DNA of 5,146 bases from Nitrospiraceae bacterium UBA6905 (GTDB taxonomy: Bacteria > Nitrospirota > Thermodesulfovibrionia > Thermodesulfovibrionales > UBA6898). The stretch covers positions 47,717 to 52,862 of the forward strand of contig DKBH01000002.1 of assembly GCA_002451165.1 (NCBI GenBank), read 5' to 3'. Of the stretch, positions 4,898-5,146 are shown in pieces (the stretch's first letter is position 1; every line of letters starts with the position of its first letter). Under the pieces are notes generated by a model. The model was not told the DNA's origin and searched no databases. It saw only the letters and a list, made by a program, of their open reading frames with translations. Position numbers and translations under genes: made by a program.

Positions 4898-5146
4898 ATG
4901 AACGAGTTGGACAAACTCAGAAAGAAGATCGACACCTTAGATGACGAGATCCTCGAGCTGCTCAACCGGCGGTCAGAGGTCGTGATCGAGGTGGGCACCA
5001 TTAAGCGCGCAGAGAAGTCCCGTTTCTACAAGCCAGACCGGGAGCGCCAGATCCTTGAGCGTCTCACCGACCGCAACCGGGGGCCGTTCCCGAACGACGC
5101 GCTGAAGGCGATCTACCGGGAGATCCTCTCGGCATCGGTCTCTCTC
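4898..5146 (+). CDS. pheA: Chorismate mutase (AroQ) domain, probable N-terminus of P-protein PheA (partial)
   Basis: The protein begins with an all-helical AroQ chorismate mutase domain, which converts chorismate to prephenate in phenylalanine and tyrosine synthesis. 83 residues are visible and the frame is open at the window edge. Against the E. coli enzyme, Arg8, Arg25, Lys36, Arg48 and Glu49 match active-site residues Arg11, Arg28, Lys39, Arg51 and Glu52; Lys45 replaces Asp48. Ser80 probably matches Ser84. The motif DRERQILERL is typical. A prephenate dehydratase domain would be expected next if this is bifunctional PheA, but it lies outside the window. A stand-alone mutase or other AroQ fusion is possible. 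No earlier in-frame start codon was found back to the promoter, so ATG 4898 is firm. An AGGGGGG stretch lies upstream at slightly long spacing. Confidence 0.85.
   Translation, partial: MNELDKLRKKIDTLDDEILELLNRRSEVVIEVGTIKRAEKSRFYKPDRERQILERLTDRNRGPFPNDALKAIYREILSASVSL

Noticed and set aside
4783..5001. Minus-strand ORF of 72 aa
   Set aside because: Mostly antisense to the chorismate mutase gene, with low-complexity serine-rich sequence typical of a shadow frame.

Overview
The window looks like a bacterial chromosomal segment in which two GC-rich housekeeping-type genes flank an AT-richer accessory stretch of about 3 kb. At the left edge, on the minus strand, is a glycoside hydrolase family 13 (alpha-amylase type) enzyme whose C-terminus runs off the window. 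At the right edge, on the plus strand, are the first 83 codons of a chorismate mutase (AroQ) domain, most likely the start of a pheA-type P-protein. The AroQ sequence resembles, from memory, P-proteins of the Geobacter/deltaproteobacterial kind. That placement is inference and no taxon is proven.

Every gene I accept in the accessory stretch is on the minus strand. From right to left they are: a near-consensus sigma70 promoter (4623-4651); a one-TM membrane-anchored protein of 160 aa (4092-4574); an attC-like hairpin (4011-4097) that contains that gene's stop codon; a 121-aa zinc-ribbon plus DUF2007-like protein (3610-3975); a second, weaker attC-like hairpin (3511-3615) that again contains the preceding gene's stop codon; a PD-(D/E)XK nuclease-like protein (2816-3508); a short fragment with an ADRHYNR motif (2649-2786); a mostly featureless gap; and a three-TM small membrane protein (1838-2332) with its own promoter.

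The best reading is a short integron-type gene-cassette array, or a cluster of attC sites lacking an integrase, read from one strong promoter outside the first cassette. The main evidence is the 4011-4097 site: core-like heptamers at both ends, an 11-bp stem with a single bulged base, and a stop codon inside the R'' core. No integron integrase gene is visible. The cassette-like genes have no clear known function. The PD-(D/E)XK protein is a plausible nuclease, possibly a defence protein, but has no visible partner.
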